Origin: an uncultured Eggerthella sp.
Lineage (GTDB): Bacteria > Actinomycetota > Coriobacteriia > Coriobacteriales > Eggerthellaceae
NCBI GenBank assembly: GCA_900542065.1
Contig: UQLU01000006.1
Location: 1 to 64,000, forward strand
Length of the DNA: 64,000 nucleotides
Reading direction: 5' to 3'
A model generated the notes under the pieces. The model was given only the letters and a program-made list of their open reading frames with translations. It ran no database searches and was not told the DNA's origin. The first letter of the stretch is position 1. Each line of letters begins with the position of its first letter. Positions 35,560 through 44,931 of the stretch are shown here, piece by piece. A program made the translations under genes and the position numbers.

Positions 35560-37053
35560 ATGGCTCGGGCGGAAAAAACAGACTCTAAACGCGCTAAATC
35601 GCCCTCACGTTCATTTTTCAAGAGCGCTCCTGCGCATATTATGGCTCCACGATTGATGGTGGGTCTATCCACCTTTGCTTTGGTCGTGTTGGGGCTTGTT
35701 ATGGTGTATTCTTCATCATCGATCACTGCTTTTGTTGAGCAGGGCGATTCGACGGGCGAGGCTATAAAGCAGTGTGCTTTTGTAATAGTGGGACTTATTT
35801 TTGCCGTGTTGGCTATTTTATTTGGCAAACATGAGGTTCTACGTGGTTTTGGTGGCACCGTGTTTTGGGCTATTTGCGTTGCTCTTCTTGTGCTTACAGC
35901 GCTTTTGGGCACGGTAGGCTTAGGCGCTAAGCGTTGGTTGATTATTGGTCCTATCAGTATTCAAATTTCAGAATTCGCAAAGATTGCTTTCGTTCTAATG
36001 GCTGCACGCATTGCTGAAGATTATCGCGAAGGAGCCATAGATCTCTATACTGCTGCTAAGCAGGCGTTTGTGTATATTGTTTTGCCTCTAGGTTTTTTGT
36101 TTGGAGCGCAATCCGACTTAGGTACTACGCTTATTTGCTGCGTTGGTCTTGTTGTGGTAATTGCACTTTCGGGCGCATCGGGTAGATTGATTGCAGGTAT
36201 TTTTGTAACAGGTATCGTATTGGTACTTATTGCAATTCTTATTTCTAGCTATCGATCGGATCGTTTGTTTAACTTCTTAGACCCCTGGGCAGATGAACAG
36301 GGAACGGGCTATCAGCTTATCCATTCATATAAAGCGCTTGCGGCGGGCGGCCTTTTTGGTGTTGGTATTGGCAATTCTTACGAGAAGTTGCAGTACTTGC
36401 CTGAAGCAGAAACAGACTTTATTTTTGCCATTATTGGAGAAGAGCTTGGATTGGTGGGCGCTCTGTTGGTAGTGTGCGCTTTCCTGGTGTTTCTTCGCGG
36501 AGGTTTTTTAATCGCAAGTCAGTCGAAATCAATGTTTAGTGGTCTTGTCGCTGCAGGCCTGACAACCATGATTGTCTTTCAGGCGTTTTTGAACATCCTT
36601 TGCGTAATTGGCTTGTTCCCTACAACAGGCAAACCGCTTCCCTTTATTTCATCGGGCGGATCTTCTATGATTTCTTCGCTTCTTCTTGTGGGTATTGTTT
36701 TGGCTATATCGTTTGATTCTCACAATGAGGACGAATATCGTCAGCGCCGTGAAAGTCTGCATGTGGTGTCTACCTATTCGCAGCCACAGCGTCAGGGTTC
36801 TACGGTGCGTGATAGCGCACCTCGATTAAGTCAGACTGCTCATCCTTGTCGAGGTGGGGCGCTGCAGAATTCTTTCCATGTGATAGGAGGGAAGAGTTCT
36901 CGAGGTGGCGCAAAAGCTGAAAATGCGTTACAAAGTTCAATGCATGAACAATCGTCATATTCATCATATAAAAATTCGGCATACGGTGGTTCGCCTGTAA
37001 GCACTTCTGCCTATGCTATGGAGTCCCGATTCCATCGGGTATCAAGGAGGTAG
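35560..37053 (+). CDS. ftsW: Septal peptidoglycan glycosyltransferase FtsW, with extended C-terminal tail
   Basis: This 497-residue SEDS protein polymerises septal glycan strands with FtsI. About ten membrane helices lie between residues 30 and 385. The family motifs PISIQISEFAK and KPLPFISSGGSSMISSL are clear. A polar cytoplasmic tail of about 100 residues (rich in Ser, Gln, Arg and Gly) follows the last helix; such a tail is absent from E. coli FtsW but occurs in actinobacteria. It starts 6 bases after murD and murG follows after 9. Confidence 0.95.
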   Translation: MARAEKTDSKRAKSPSRSFFKSAPAHIMAPRLMVGLSTFALVVLGLVMVYSSSSITAFVEQGDSTGEAIKQCAFVIVGLIFAVLAILFGKHEVLRGFGGTVFWAICVALLVLTALLGTVGLGAKRWLIIGPISIQISEFAKIAFVLMAARIAEDYREGAIDLYTAAKQAFVYIVLPLGFLFGAQSDLGTTLICCVGLVVVIALSGASGRLIAGIFVTGIVLVLIAILISSYRSDRLFNFLDPWADEQGTGYQLIHSYKALAAGGLFGVGIGNSYEKLQYLPEAETDFIFAIIGEELGLVGALLVVCAFLVFLRGGFLIASQSKSMFSGLVAAGLTTMIVFQAFLNILCVIGLFPTTGKPLPFISSGGSSMISSLLLVGIVLAISFDSHNEDEYRQRRESLHVVSTYSQPQRQGSTVRDSAPRLSQTAHPCRGGALQNSFHVIGGKSSRGGAKAENALQSSMHEQSSYSSYKNSAYGGSPVSTSAYAMESRFHRVSRR

Positions 37054-37062
37054 GATTTTCGA

Positions 37063-38340
37063 ATGCGTATCGTTCTATCAGGTGGCGGAACCGCTGGTCA
37101 TATTAATCCCGCTTTGGCGCTTGCAGAAGTTCTGGAAGAACGTGGCCACGAAGTATATTTTGCTGGCACTCCAACAGGGGTAGAAAAGCCTCTTGTTGAA
37201 ATGGCAGGAATTCCCTTTAAGGGTTTTGAGGTTTCTGGCTTCGATAGAAGTCATCCTTTAACGCTGGTCAAGGGTTTAAAGAAGCTTTCTCATTCTGCTA
37301 ATTTGGCAGGAAAATGGTTTGCTGAACTTAAACCAAATGCGGTAGTGGTTTTTGGTGGATACGCATGCTTGCCTTCTGGTCGAGCAGCTAAGGCGTTCCG
37401 AATTCCGCTTATTATTCACGAGCAGAATTCGGTAATGGGTATGGCAAATGACTATTTGTCTAAAAGTGCTACTGCGGTTTGTCTTACGTATGGTGCAGCA
37501 GGACGTACTGTTAAAGACCAAACAAAGGTTATTGTAACGGGCAATCCTGTTCGTAAATCGGTGCTTGAGGCTACTAAAGAAGAGGGCAGGAAGTATTTAG
37601 GCATTCCAGAAGATGCAACTATGCTTTTGGTATTTGGTGGTAGTTTGGGTGCTCGCCATATCAACACTGCACTAACTGAATTAAAAGACCAACTGCTTGA
37701 GCTTGATAACGTTTATATCGTTCATATTACAGGGCCAAAAGAATACAACACGGTATGTGAAGATTTGGCACTGACCGATGAGCAGAAAAAGCGCTACATC
37801 GTTAAAGATTATGAAGACAACATGGGCGCTGTACTTGCTGCGACCGATCTGGTGGTTTCTCGTGCAGGAGCTTCATCGTTGGCAGAAATTTCGGCTCGTT
37901 GCATTCCTGCTATTCTGATTCCGTTTCCTTATGCAACAGCAGACCATCAAACAGCAAACGCACAGGAATATGTTGAACGCGGCGCTGCGATTTTGATTTC
38001 AGACGATAAGGTTGAAACAGAGGAATTCTCTAACAGTGTTTTGGGTCTGCTTAAAGATGCCAACATTAGAGAAGATATGAAAGCGGCAGCAGCAACGTTT
38101 GGTACGGTAGATGCGGCATCACGCTTGGCGGATGTTGTTGAACTTATGATGAAGACCAAGGGTCCAAAGCGCGCAGAAGATACTCAAGATGAAGCCGAAG
38201 AGGTGGAAGACGAAAAGGATGCGGACACCACGGAAGCTTTAGAAGAGGCAAAAGAAGCTGAGGGCAAAACTGCCGAAGAAGCCGTAGATGCAAAACATTC
38301 TGACGTGAATGAACCTACCGAAAAGAAATCGGAAATATAG
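37063..38340 (+). CDS. murG: UDP-GlcNAc--lipid I GlcNAc transferase MurG, with acidic C-terminal tail
   Basis: This 425-residue enzyme makes lipid II from lipid I at the inner face of the membrane. The N-terminal donor/acceptor motif GGGTAGHINPALALAE and HEQNSVMG are typical, as is SRAGASSLAEI. The folded enzyme ends near residue 362; about 60 residues rich in Glu, Asp, Lys and Ala follow (GPKRAEDTQDEAEE and on), which standard MurG lacks. AAGGAGG precedes the ATG. A terminator-like hairpin separates it from murC. Confidence 0.94.
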   Translation: MRIVLSGGGTAGHINPALALAEVLEERGHEVYFAGTPTGVEKPLVEMAGIPFKGFEVSGFDRSHPLTLVKGLKKLSHSANLAGKWFAELKPNAVVVFGGYACLPSGRAAKAFRIPLIIHEQNSVMGMANDYLSKSATAVCLTYGAAGRTVKDQTKVIVTGNPVRKSVLEATKEEGRKYLGIPEDATMLLVFGGSLGARHINTALTELKDQLLELDNVYIVHITGPKEYNTVCEDLALTDEQKKRYIVKDYEDNMGAVLAATDLVVSRAGASSLAEISARCIPAILIPFPYATADHQTANAQEYVERGAAILISDDKVETEEFSNSVLGLLKDANIREDMKAAAATFGTVDAASRLADVVELMMKTKGPKRAEDTQDEAEEVEDEKDADTTEALEEAKEAEGKTAEEAVDAKHSDVNEPTEKKSEI

Positions 38341-38373
38341 CGCCTGCGTAATTACTTCAAGATTGCACAGGTA

Positions 38374-38435
38374 AGGCTTGGGTTTAACGTTTTCGCGAAT
38401 ACTGTGTGTTTACACAGTAAGCCTCGTTGTTTTTA
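38374..38435 (+). terminator. Hairpin with T-run between murG and murC
   Basis: TACTGTGT (38400-38407) pairs perfectly with ACACAGTA (38412-38419) across GTTT; AGGCT (38374-38378) can extend it by pairing with AGCCT (38420-38424). CGTTGTTTTTAT follows. It may end or attenuate the long mur transcript inside the dcw cluster, with murC restarting from TATACAAT-like sequence at about 38435. Confidence 0.55.
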
Positions 38436-38467
38436 TACAATAAAGGGCAATCTCAAGGAGGATGTCC

Positions 38468-39886
38468 GTGACACAGAATCGTATTACTAACGTACATTTT
38501 ATTGGCATTGGCGGCGTAGGCATGAGCGGTATTGCTCGTGTTGCAAAAGAGCAGGGAATGGAAGTTTCTGGTTCTGACTTGCGTGAAAGCCGTTATACGC
38601 AACAGCTTCGCGAAGCTGGAGTATGTATTTTTATTGGACAAAATGCTTCCAATTTAGAAGGAATCAATCCCGATGTGGTGGTAGTTTCTACGGCAATTCT
38701 TGATACGAATCCTGAATTGCAAGAAGCAAAACGCCGAGAAATTCCTATTTGGCACCGAGCAAAAATGCTCGCAGAGCTAGGACGTGGTCACCGTACCTTG
38801 GCGGTTGCTGGCACTCATGGCAAAACCACCACTTCTTCTATGTTGGCTTCGGTTATTGATGAAATGGGCTATGATCCTACCTTCCTTATTGGTGGTATCG
38901 TACGCGCTTATAATTCCAATGCTCATTGTGGTAAGGGAGATTATTATGTGGTCGAAGCGGATGAAAGCGATAAGTCTTTTACGTATTTAGACCCTGAATC
39001 TGTTCTTGTTACCAACATTGAAGCAGATCACCTTGATCATTACGAGGACATCAATGAGATATATCGTCTCTTTGGTGACTTTATGTCTTCGGTTCATGAA
39101 GATGGCTGCTGCGTGGTTTGCGGCGAAGACGAAGCTTTGGTTAAGGTTGCCAAGCAAACAGGTCGCAAAGTATTAACCTACGGATTTGGTGACTCTTTCG
39201 ATACGGTTATTTCCGACTATACGGTAGATGGCGTATCCACTTCATTTGTAGTTACTCTTCCCAATGGCAAGGCGCTAACCTGCCATTTGAAGCAAAATCC
39301 AGGCAGGCACAATGCTCTTAATGCTGCTGGTGTTCTTACGCTTCTTATGACGCAGGGCTTTGATGTCGAAAAAGCTGCCGAGGCACTTGGTAATTTTTCG
39401 GGCGTTCGACGCAGGTTCGATTTGGTGGGTAAGGCTGCAGGCGTTACTATTCTGGACGACTACGCTCATCATCCTACTGAAATTGCTGCAACCATCGCTG
39501 CAGCAAAGAGCCTCGATTTCAAACGCGTTTGCGTCGTATTTCAGCCGCATCGCTATTCGCGAGTGAAACTTTTTACTGAGGTTTTGCGCGACGAATTTGC
39601 TGCTGCGTTTGACCAGGCTGATTTCGTGGTGTTTATGAATGTCTATTCTGCTGGTGAAACCCCAGTTCCAGGCGTTACAGGTGCAACATTCATGCAGCCT
39701 GTTCTCGACCATGTAGAAGATGCTAACAAGCTTGCCTATATCGATCGTCGTATGGAACTTGTTCCTTATTTGGTAAACAATCTCAACGATGGCGATTTGC
39801 TTATTACGATGGGTGCGGGAGACGTAACAGGCGTTGGCCCTGAGCTTCTTGCTGCTCTTCAAGAGAGCGAAAAGAGTAACGCTTAA
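38468..39886 (+). CDS. murC: UDP-N-acetylmuramate--L-alanine ligase
   Basis: This 472-residue ligase adds the first L-alanine to UDP-MurNAc. The N-terminal nucleotide fold has VHFIGIGGVGMSGIA and the ATP loop is VAGTHGKTTTSSML; the late motif DDYAHHPTEI is a MurC hallmark. I chose GTG 38468 over ATG 38462: AGGAGG ends at 38461, which leaves no spacing for the ATG but six bases for the GTG. The stop overlaps the murB start (TAATG). Confidence 0.95.
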   Translation: MTQNRITNVHFIGIGGVGMSGIARVAKEQGMEVSGSDLRESRYTQQLREAGVCIFIGQNASNLEGINPDVVVVSTAILDTNPELQEAKRREIPIWHRAKMLAELGRGHRTLAVAGTHGKTTTSSMLASVIDEMGYDPTFLIGGIVRAYNSNAHCGKGDYYVVEADESDKSFTYLDPESVLVTNIEADHLDHYEDINEIYRLFGDFMSSVHEDGCCVVCGEDEALVKVAKQTGRKVLTYGFGDSFDTVISDYTVDGVSTSFVVTLPNGKALTCHLKQNPGRHNALNAAGVLTLLMTQGFDVEKAAEALGNFSGVRRRFDLVGKAAGVTILDDYAHHPTEIAATIAAAKSLDFKRVCVVFQPHRYSRVKLFTEVLRDEFAAAFDQADFVVFMNVYSAGETPVPGVTGATFMQPVLDHVEDANKLAYIDRRMELVPYLVNNLNDGDLLITMGAGDVTGVGPELLAALQESEKSNA

Positions 39887-40830
39887 TGGCGGCTCGTCAT
39901 GCTTCGGAATTGGAACTCATGCGTTTCGATGACGATTTTGAAGGAACAATTCGCCTAGATGAACCAATGGCTCGTCATACCACTTATCGTATAGGTGGTC
40001 CTGTTCGTGCCTTTGCGGAAGTTAACTCCATTGCAGCTTTGGGTGCTTTACTTAAGGTGTGCGCTGATGAAAATCTTTCCTGGTTTGTTGCAGGCAAAGG
40101 CTCAAATCTCTTGGTATCCGATGCGGGATATGATGGCGTTGTTATTACGCTAGCGGGCGAGTTTCGTTCTTGGCGTTTTGATGATGAAGCTCAGCATGTA
40201 GTAGTAGGCGCGGGTACTATGCTTTCGCGTCTGGTACAAGAAGTGTTTCACCACGGATATTCTGGCATGGAATTTGCTGTGGGCACTCCGGGCACCGTAG
40301 GTGGTGCCTTGGTTCAAAATGCGGGTACACGTAAAGATTGGCTTGGATCGCGTGTTGTTTCGGTTACTACCTATGATGCTGAAATAGGCCTTAAGCGCTA
40401 TAGTGCTTCAGATTTGTCCTGGGGGTACCGTAAGTCATCGTTTTTATCCAACGAGGTAATTGTTGAATGCGAATTAAAACTTGAGCGCGCATTTTCAGGC
40501 AATATTCACGAGCGCATGAGAACACTGCTTTCGCGCCGTAAAGCAAGTCAGCCACTCGATTTTCCTTCTTGCGGTAGCGTATTCCGAAATCCTGAAGACG
40601 CTTCAGCGGGAGCACTTATTGAAAGTGTGGGACTTAAAGGGAAAACCTGTGGAGGAGCATGTATTTCGGAAAAACATGCTAACTTCATTGTTAATACAGG
40701 TAATGCATCTGCTGAAGATGTATTAACGTTAATCAAGATGGCACGAGAAGAAGTAAGGAGGCGTTATGGCATCGAACTCGAGACGGAGGTCCGCTTCCTC
40801 GGCTTCAAGGATAACGTCTTCGAGGAATAG
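39886..40830 (+). CDS. murB: UDP-N-acetylenolpyruvoylglucosamine reductase
   Basis: This 314-residue FAD enzyme reduces UDP-GlcNAc-enolpyruvate to UDP-MurNAc. The FAD motifs are GKGSNLLVSD and GTPGTVGGALVQNAG; the catalytic serine segment is SCGSVFRNPE and the end shows the usual EVRFLG. The start overlaps the murC stop as TAATG. Its last 65 bases overlap ftsQ in another frame. Confidence 0.95.
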   Translation: MAARHASELELMRFDDDFEGTIRLDEPMARHTTYRIGGPVRAFAEVNSIAALGALLKVCADENLSWFVAGKGSNLLVSDAGYDGVVITLAGEFRSWRFDDEAQHVVVGAGTMLSRLVQEVFHHGYSGMEFAVGTPGTVGGALVQNAGTRKDWLGSRVVSVTTYDAEIGLKRYSASDLSWGYRKSSFLSNEVIVECELKLERAFSGNIHERMRTLLSRRKASQPLDFPSCGSVFRNPEDASAGALIESVGLKGKTCGGACISEKHANFIVNTGNASAEDVLTLIKMAREEVRRRYGIELETEVRFLGFKDNVFEE

Positions 40831-41833
40831 GCCATCAGCGCGTCCGACTACCGTTAAGGGTCGGCCAAGCCAGGGGCGATCACCTCGCAGGGGGTCGTAT
40901 TCTTCAAGATCGGTAGGTTCTTCTCGTGGTGTTTCGAGCCGCGGTAGCTCCGTGCGCTCATCTCGTTCGCAGGCGCGTTCGTATGGGCAGGCAGATCAAC
41001 CGCTTCGCTCCGTAAGTGTATCCGATGTTCATAATGCGGCACGATATCGCTCAAAACGTGCAGCACGTCGCGTTCCTATGGTATTTATCACTATCGTGGC
41101 AATTGTTGCAGTGCTTGGCATCGGAGGAGTGGTTCTTGCTAATTCGGGAGTATTTACCGTTCGTCAAGTTACTGTATCGGGCGTTTCCCATATCACTTCA
41201 GAAGAGGTAACAAATTTAGCTGCAGTTCCCGAAGGTACAACGCTGCTAAATGTTGATGCAAATGGTATAACTTCACGTATGACTTCAAATCCCTGGGTTC
41301 AAAGTGCAAGCGTGGATAGAGTTTTCCCCGATACGTTGAATCTCAATGTTACGGAACGACCTATTTCTGCGGTAGTTTCAGTTACTGTTGATGATTCGAA
41401 TACGGTCGAACGTTGGGCGCTTGCACCAGATGGTATGTGGCTTACCAAGCTGCCAGATCAGAATAGTGCTGAAGGACAGGCTCTTCCTGCATCGGTATAT
41501 GAAGATGCGGAAAATGCTCTTGAAATTACTGATATTCCCTACGGATCGTCTCCGGAGGCTGGGAAATATTGCAACAACGCAAATGTAGAAAATGCGCTTT
41601 CGATTATTGACGGCATGACAACAGAACTTGCTGATCAAATCAAAAGTGTTTCTGCTGCAAGCAGTAATTCCACTACGCTAACTCTAGACAATGGGGTAGA
41701 AATTGCGTTTGGTGATTCACGGGACATCAGAGATAAAGAACGAGTATGTCTTGAACTTTTACAGCAATACGAGGGAAAAATATCCTACATCAATGTACGA
41801 GTTGTGAATAAACCGGTATGGAGGTCGATGTAA
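40766..41833 (+). CDS. ftsQ: FtsQ/DivIB-like divisome protein with long basic N-terminal arm
   Basis: This 355-residue bitopic protein has a cytoplasmic arm of about 103 residues almost entirely Arg, Ser, Gly and Gln, a membrane helix (about 104-126) and an extracytoplasmic POTRA domain starting with FTVRQVTVSGVSHITSEEV. FtsQ recruits FtsL and FtsB. AAGGAGG sits six bases before the ATG, inside murB, so the 65-base overlap with murB is supported by a strong ribosome-binding site. The arm is longer than in most FtsQ proteins. Confidence 0.9.
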   Translation: MASNSRRRSASSASRITSSRNRPSARPTTVKGRPSQGRSPRRGSYSSRSVGSSRGVSSRGSSVRSSRSQARSYGQADQPLRSVSVSDVHNAARYRSKRAARRVPMVFITIVAIVAVLGIGGVVLANSGVFTVRQVTVSGVSHITSEEVTNLAAVPEGTTLLNVDANGITSRMTSNPWVQSASVDRVFPDTLNLNVTERPISAVVSVTVDDSNTVERWALAPDGMWLTKLPDQNSAEGQALPASVYEDAENALEITDIPYGSSPEAGKYCNNANVENALSIIDGMTTELADQIKSVSAASSNSTTLTLDNGVEIAFGDSRDIRDKERVCLELLQQYEGKISYINVRVVNKPVWRSM

Positions 41834-41856
41834 CCCCTGATATTGATGGTGTTGTT

Positions 41857-41884
41857 TTGCAAACCTCAATCCATTGTGTAAAAT
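41857..41884 (+). promoter_or_regulatory. ftsZ promoter
   Basis: TTGCAA and TAAAAT with a 16-base spacer lie 75 bases before the ftsZ start. The hexamers are identical to those of the mraZ promoter. It would allow ftsZ to be expressed apart from the mur genes. Confidence 0.6.
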
Positions 41885-41958
41885 AATCAAGATGTCCGAA
41901 CTATAAGGGCTTACCCTTATGTGGGATGGCGCTGAAATGAAACTGAAAGCGAGCAGAT

Positions 41959-43083
41959 ATGCAACAGATTCTTGGCTCTGACAACCTCGCAGTAATTAAG
42001 GTAGTCGGTGTTGGCGGTGGCGGCACAAACGCGGTTAACCGAATGGTTGAAGCTGGTATTAAAGGTGTCGAATTTATCGCAGTTAATACGGATCGCCAAG
42101 CACTTATGCTTTCCGATGCGGATAAAACTATTCATATTGGAGAAGAAATAACTCGAGGTCTTGGTGCGGGTGCAAATCCTGAAGTGGGTTGCCAGGCAGC
42201 TGAAGAATCTCGTACGGAAATTCGCGAAGCACTTGCAGATGCTGATATGGTTTTTGTTACTGCAGGTGAAGGTGGCGGCACTGGTACTGGTGCAGCTCCT
42301 GTTGTCGCAGAAATTGCCCGTGAAGAAATCGGCGCGCTGACCGTAGGTATTGTTACCAAGCCTTTCAGCTTTGAAGGCCGTTTGCGTCGCAATCAGGCAG
42401 AGCAGGGCATTGATTTCCTTTCTCAGAAAGTAGACACGCTGATTGTTATTCCTAACGATCGTCTGCTTGAAATTGTTGAAAAGAAAACAAGCATGTTAGA
42501 TGCATTCCGTATCGCTGACGATACGTTGCGTCAGGGTATTCAGGGCGTTACCGACCTGATTACTATTCCTGGTTTGATCAACCTTGACTTTGCAGATATC
42601 CGCACGGTTATGAAGGATGCTGGCACTGCAATGATGGGTATTGGTATTGCTTCGGGCGATTCCCGTGCTCTGGAAGCAGCTGAACAGGCAATCAATTCCA
42701 GCCTGCTGGAAACCTCTATTGCAGGTGCTTCACGTATCCTGTTCTCTATCGCAGGCGGCCCTGAGCTTGCTCTTTCTGAAGTTGATGAAGCAGCTCGCGT
42801 GGTCGAAGCAGTGGCTGATGAAAATGCCAACATTATTTACGGCCAGATTGTTGATCCTGAATTGGGTGACACCATTCGTATTACGGTTATTGCAACTGGC
42901 TTCAAGGCTACTAACAATCAGGCTTCTATGGATTTCTCTCGCCGCGACAATATGTTTGCTTCCACTACTCAGCAAGCAGCTCCAGCTCAGAAGCCAGTTC
43001 AGCAGAACCAGCGTCCGCTGTATCCTTCTGAACCTCGCTTTGCAGATGAGGACTACATCCCCGATTTCTTGAAGCGCCAATAA
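41959..43083 (+). CDS. ftsZ: Cell division protein FtsZ
   Basis: This 374-residue tubulin-like GTPase forms the division ring. The GTP signature is GEGGGTGTGAAPV near residues 104-116; VGVGGGGTNAVNRM opens the nucleotide domain. After a linker of about 40 residues the conserved C-terminal peptide DEDYIPDFLKRQ binds partners, here most likely SepF (44932), because no ftsA is present. Length is typical. It has its own promoter candidate at 41857. Confidence 0.97.
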   Translation: MQQILGSDNLAVIKVVGVGGGGTNAVNRMVEAGIKGVEFIAVNTDRQALMLSDADKTIHIGEEITRGLGAGANPEVGCQAAEESRTEIREALADADMVFVTAGEGGGTGTGAAPVVAEIAREEIGALTVGIVTKPFSFEGRLRRNQAEQGIDFLSQKVDTLIVIPNDRLLEIVEKKTSMLDAFRIADDTLRQGIQGVTDLITIPGLINLDFADIRTVMKDAGTAMMGIGIASGDSRALEAAEQAINSSLLETSIAGASRILFSIAGGPELALSEVDEAARVVEAVADENANIIYGQIVDPELGDTIRITVIATGFKATNNQASMDFSRRDNMFASTTQQAAPAQKPVQQNQRPLYPSEPRFADEDYIPDFLKRQ

Positions 43084-43142
43084 CATTCTCTGAATTTGTT
43101 TCAGATAATACGCGAAACATCAACAAAGAGAAGTTTTACGCT

Positions 43143-44045
43143 ATGAACACGACCCTTGCTCTTCCGTATCCAACGTTAGACAGGGGTCGTTTTGCGTTTG
43201 TTGAGGCCTATACCGATAACACTCTTTACGAAGAGACGGGCGTTCGCATTGCTTTTACCACTCGAAAAGGGGGAGTAAGCAAGGGCTCTTATGAATCGCT
43301 TAATCTGGGCACGCACGTACACGATGATGCCTTAGCAGTCAAAGAGAATCGTCGCCGTGTCCTTGAGGCATTTGCTTCTCCTGAAACACCACTTATGGTT
43401 CCTAACCAAGTCCATGGCGATACGGTTTTGTCAATCAATGCGCAAACCGATGTTTTAAAGTTTCTTCTTGATATCGCTCAAGGTGCCGATGGTCTAGTGA
43501 TAGGTGTTCCTGATGTTGCTGCGTTGCTTTGTTATGCAGACTGCGTTCCTGTAATTATCGTTTCGCCTACGAAGCGCTTTGCCGTTGTTCATGCAGGTTG
43601 GCGTGGGGTTATGAATACCATTGCCTGTAAAGCAGTAAGACGTATGGTACAAGAAGACCTTCAGATTCTTAGGCATGATGAACAGGGTAACATCAACTTT
43701 GTGCAGGAGGGCCTAGGTACTGTTTCTAAAGACAGTTTCGATGCCCTTTTGCCTCATTATTATAATGTCTATATTGGTCCTCATATTCACGGGGAATGTT
43801 TTGAAACCAGCGTAGAGTTGCATGAACAGTTTATAGAAACATTTGGGCAGTTGTGTGATGCAGGATATCGACATATTGCTTTAACGCAAGCTCTTCGCAC
43901 GCAGCTAGAGCAGATTGGTATTATGCCTGAACGTATCTGCGATTTAGGTCTTTGCACGGTATGTAACAACGATGAATTCTTCTCATATAGAGCGCAGGAC
44001 GGGGTTGCTGGACGTCATGGCGCATTTGCCTATTGTGCAAAATAG
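43143..44045 (+). CDS. pgeF: Peptidoglycan editing factor PgeF (laccase-domain protein)
   Basis: This 300-residue protein belongs to the YfiH/PgeF family. In E. coli PgeF removes wrongly built UDP-MurNAc-L-Ser; family members also have purine nucleoside phosphorylase activity. Visible motifs are NQVHGDTV, LLCYADCVPVIIV and VVHAGWRGVMNTI, and the zinc-binding His/Cys of these segments are kept. The C-terminus has DLGLCTVCNNDEFFSYR. It lies between ftsZ and yggS, the usual place in Gram-positive division clusters. Confidence 0.9.
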   Translation: MNTTLALPYPTLDRGRFAFVEAYTDNTLYEETGVRIAFTTRKGGVSKGSYESLNLGTHVHDDALAVKENRRRVLEAFASPETPLMVPNQVHGDTVLSINAQTDVLKFLLDIAQGADGLVIGVPDVAALLCYADCVPVIIVSPTKRFAVVHAGWRGVMNTIACKAVRRMVQEDLQILRHDEQGNINFVQEGLGTVSKDSFDALLPHYYNVYIGPHIHGECFETSVELHEQFIETFGQLCDAGYRHIALTQALRTQLEQIGIMPERICDLGLCTVCNNDEFFSYRAQDGVAGRHGAFAYCAK

Positions 44046-44104
44046 GCTACTTTCTTAAGTTGGCGTTATTATCAAAGCAGTAAAAGTTAATAGAGGAGAT
44101 AAGC

Positions 44105-44803
44105 ATGAGCACTGCGACACGTTATCAACATTTGCGTTCTGAACTTGATAGTGAATGTATTAAGGCAGGAAGAAATCCCGAAGAAGTACTTTTGTTGGCG
44201 GTTTCTAAAACAGTTGATGTCGATCAGGTTGCTCTTGCTATTCAGGCGGGAGCGAGCGCTTTTGGTGAAAATCGCCCTGATGAGTTGGTTCGTAAACAAC
44301 GCGCGTTTCCCGAAGTGGCATGGCATTTCATTGGTAATATTCAATCGCGCAGAATTCCTGACATTGTTTCAGCAGCAACGCTTATTCATTCGGTGAGCAA
44401 AGAGTCTCATTTGGCGAAAATAGATACTGCAGCTCAGCGTCTGGGTAAGCGTCAGCGCCTCTTGTTGGAAGTTAATGTTTCTGGCGAAGAAAGCAAAAGC
44501 GGCTTCAGGCCTCAGGAAGTGTGGGGAGTGCTACAGCGTGCTCAAGGTTTGTCTCATATAACAATTGAAGGCCTTATGACCATGGCGCCTCAAGGAGATG
44601 AGCAGGCAATTACAGAAACCTTTTCGGGCTTAGCTCAGCTCAAAGATGTCCTTAACGATCAATTACAACAAGAAGACCTATCGTGTCATTTATCTGCTCT
44701 TTCTATGGGAATGACAGAAGATTGGCGCTGTGCGGTTGGTTTTGGTACTACGATAGTCCGAATTGGTCGCGCAGTCTTTAGTGATGCTTTTGAAGAGGCG
44801 TAA
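44105..44803 (+). CDS. yggS: PLP homeostasis protein (YggS/PLPBP family)
   Basis: This 232-residue TIM-barrel protein binds pyridoxal phosphate and helps keep its pool balanced; it has no known catalytic activity. The PLP lysine is in LLAVSKT near residue 37. Other family parts are GENRPDEL, WHFIGNIQSRR and LSMGMTEDW. AGAGGAGA precedes the ATG. It sits between pgeF and sepF as in actinobacteria and firmicutes. A terminator follows. Confidence 0.93.
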   Translation: MSTATRYQHLRSELDSECIKAGRNPEEVLLLAVSKTVDVDQVALAIQAGASAFGENRPDELVRKQRAFPEVAWHFIGNIQSRRIPDIVSAATLIHSVSKESHLAKIDTAAQRLGKRQRLLLEVNVSGEESKSGFRPQEVWGVLQRAQGLSHITIEGLMTMAPQGDEQAITETFSGLAQLKDVLNDQLQQEDLSCHLSALSMGMTEDWRCAVGFGTTIVRIGRAVFSDAFEEA

Positions 44804-44851
44804 CAGCTTTTTGAGCAACACTCTAAGGGTGCTTTACATGGAAGAATGGCT

Positions 44852-44877
44852 AAACGCTTGAATTGCTAGGCGTTTTT
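44852..44877 (+). terminator. Probable terminator between yggS and sepF
   Basis: AAACGC pairs with GCGTTT across a 12-base loop and is followed by TT inside a five-T run. A second small hairpin GCGAAT/ATTCGC lies next to it at about 44878-44895. The stem is short, so the call is tentative. Confidence 0.5.
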
Positions 44878-44931
44878 CGCGAATATAGAGATTCGCACAA
44901 TTAAGTAAGCTAACCAGAAGGGTAGTTAGAT

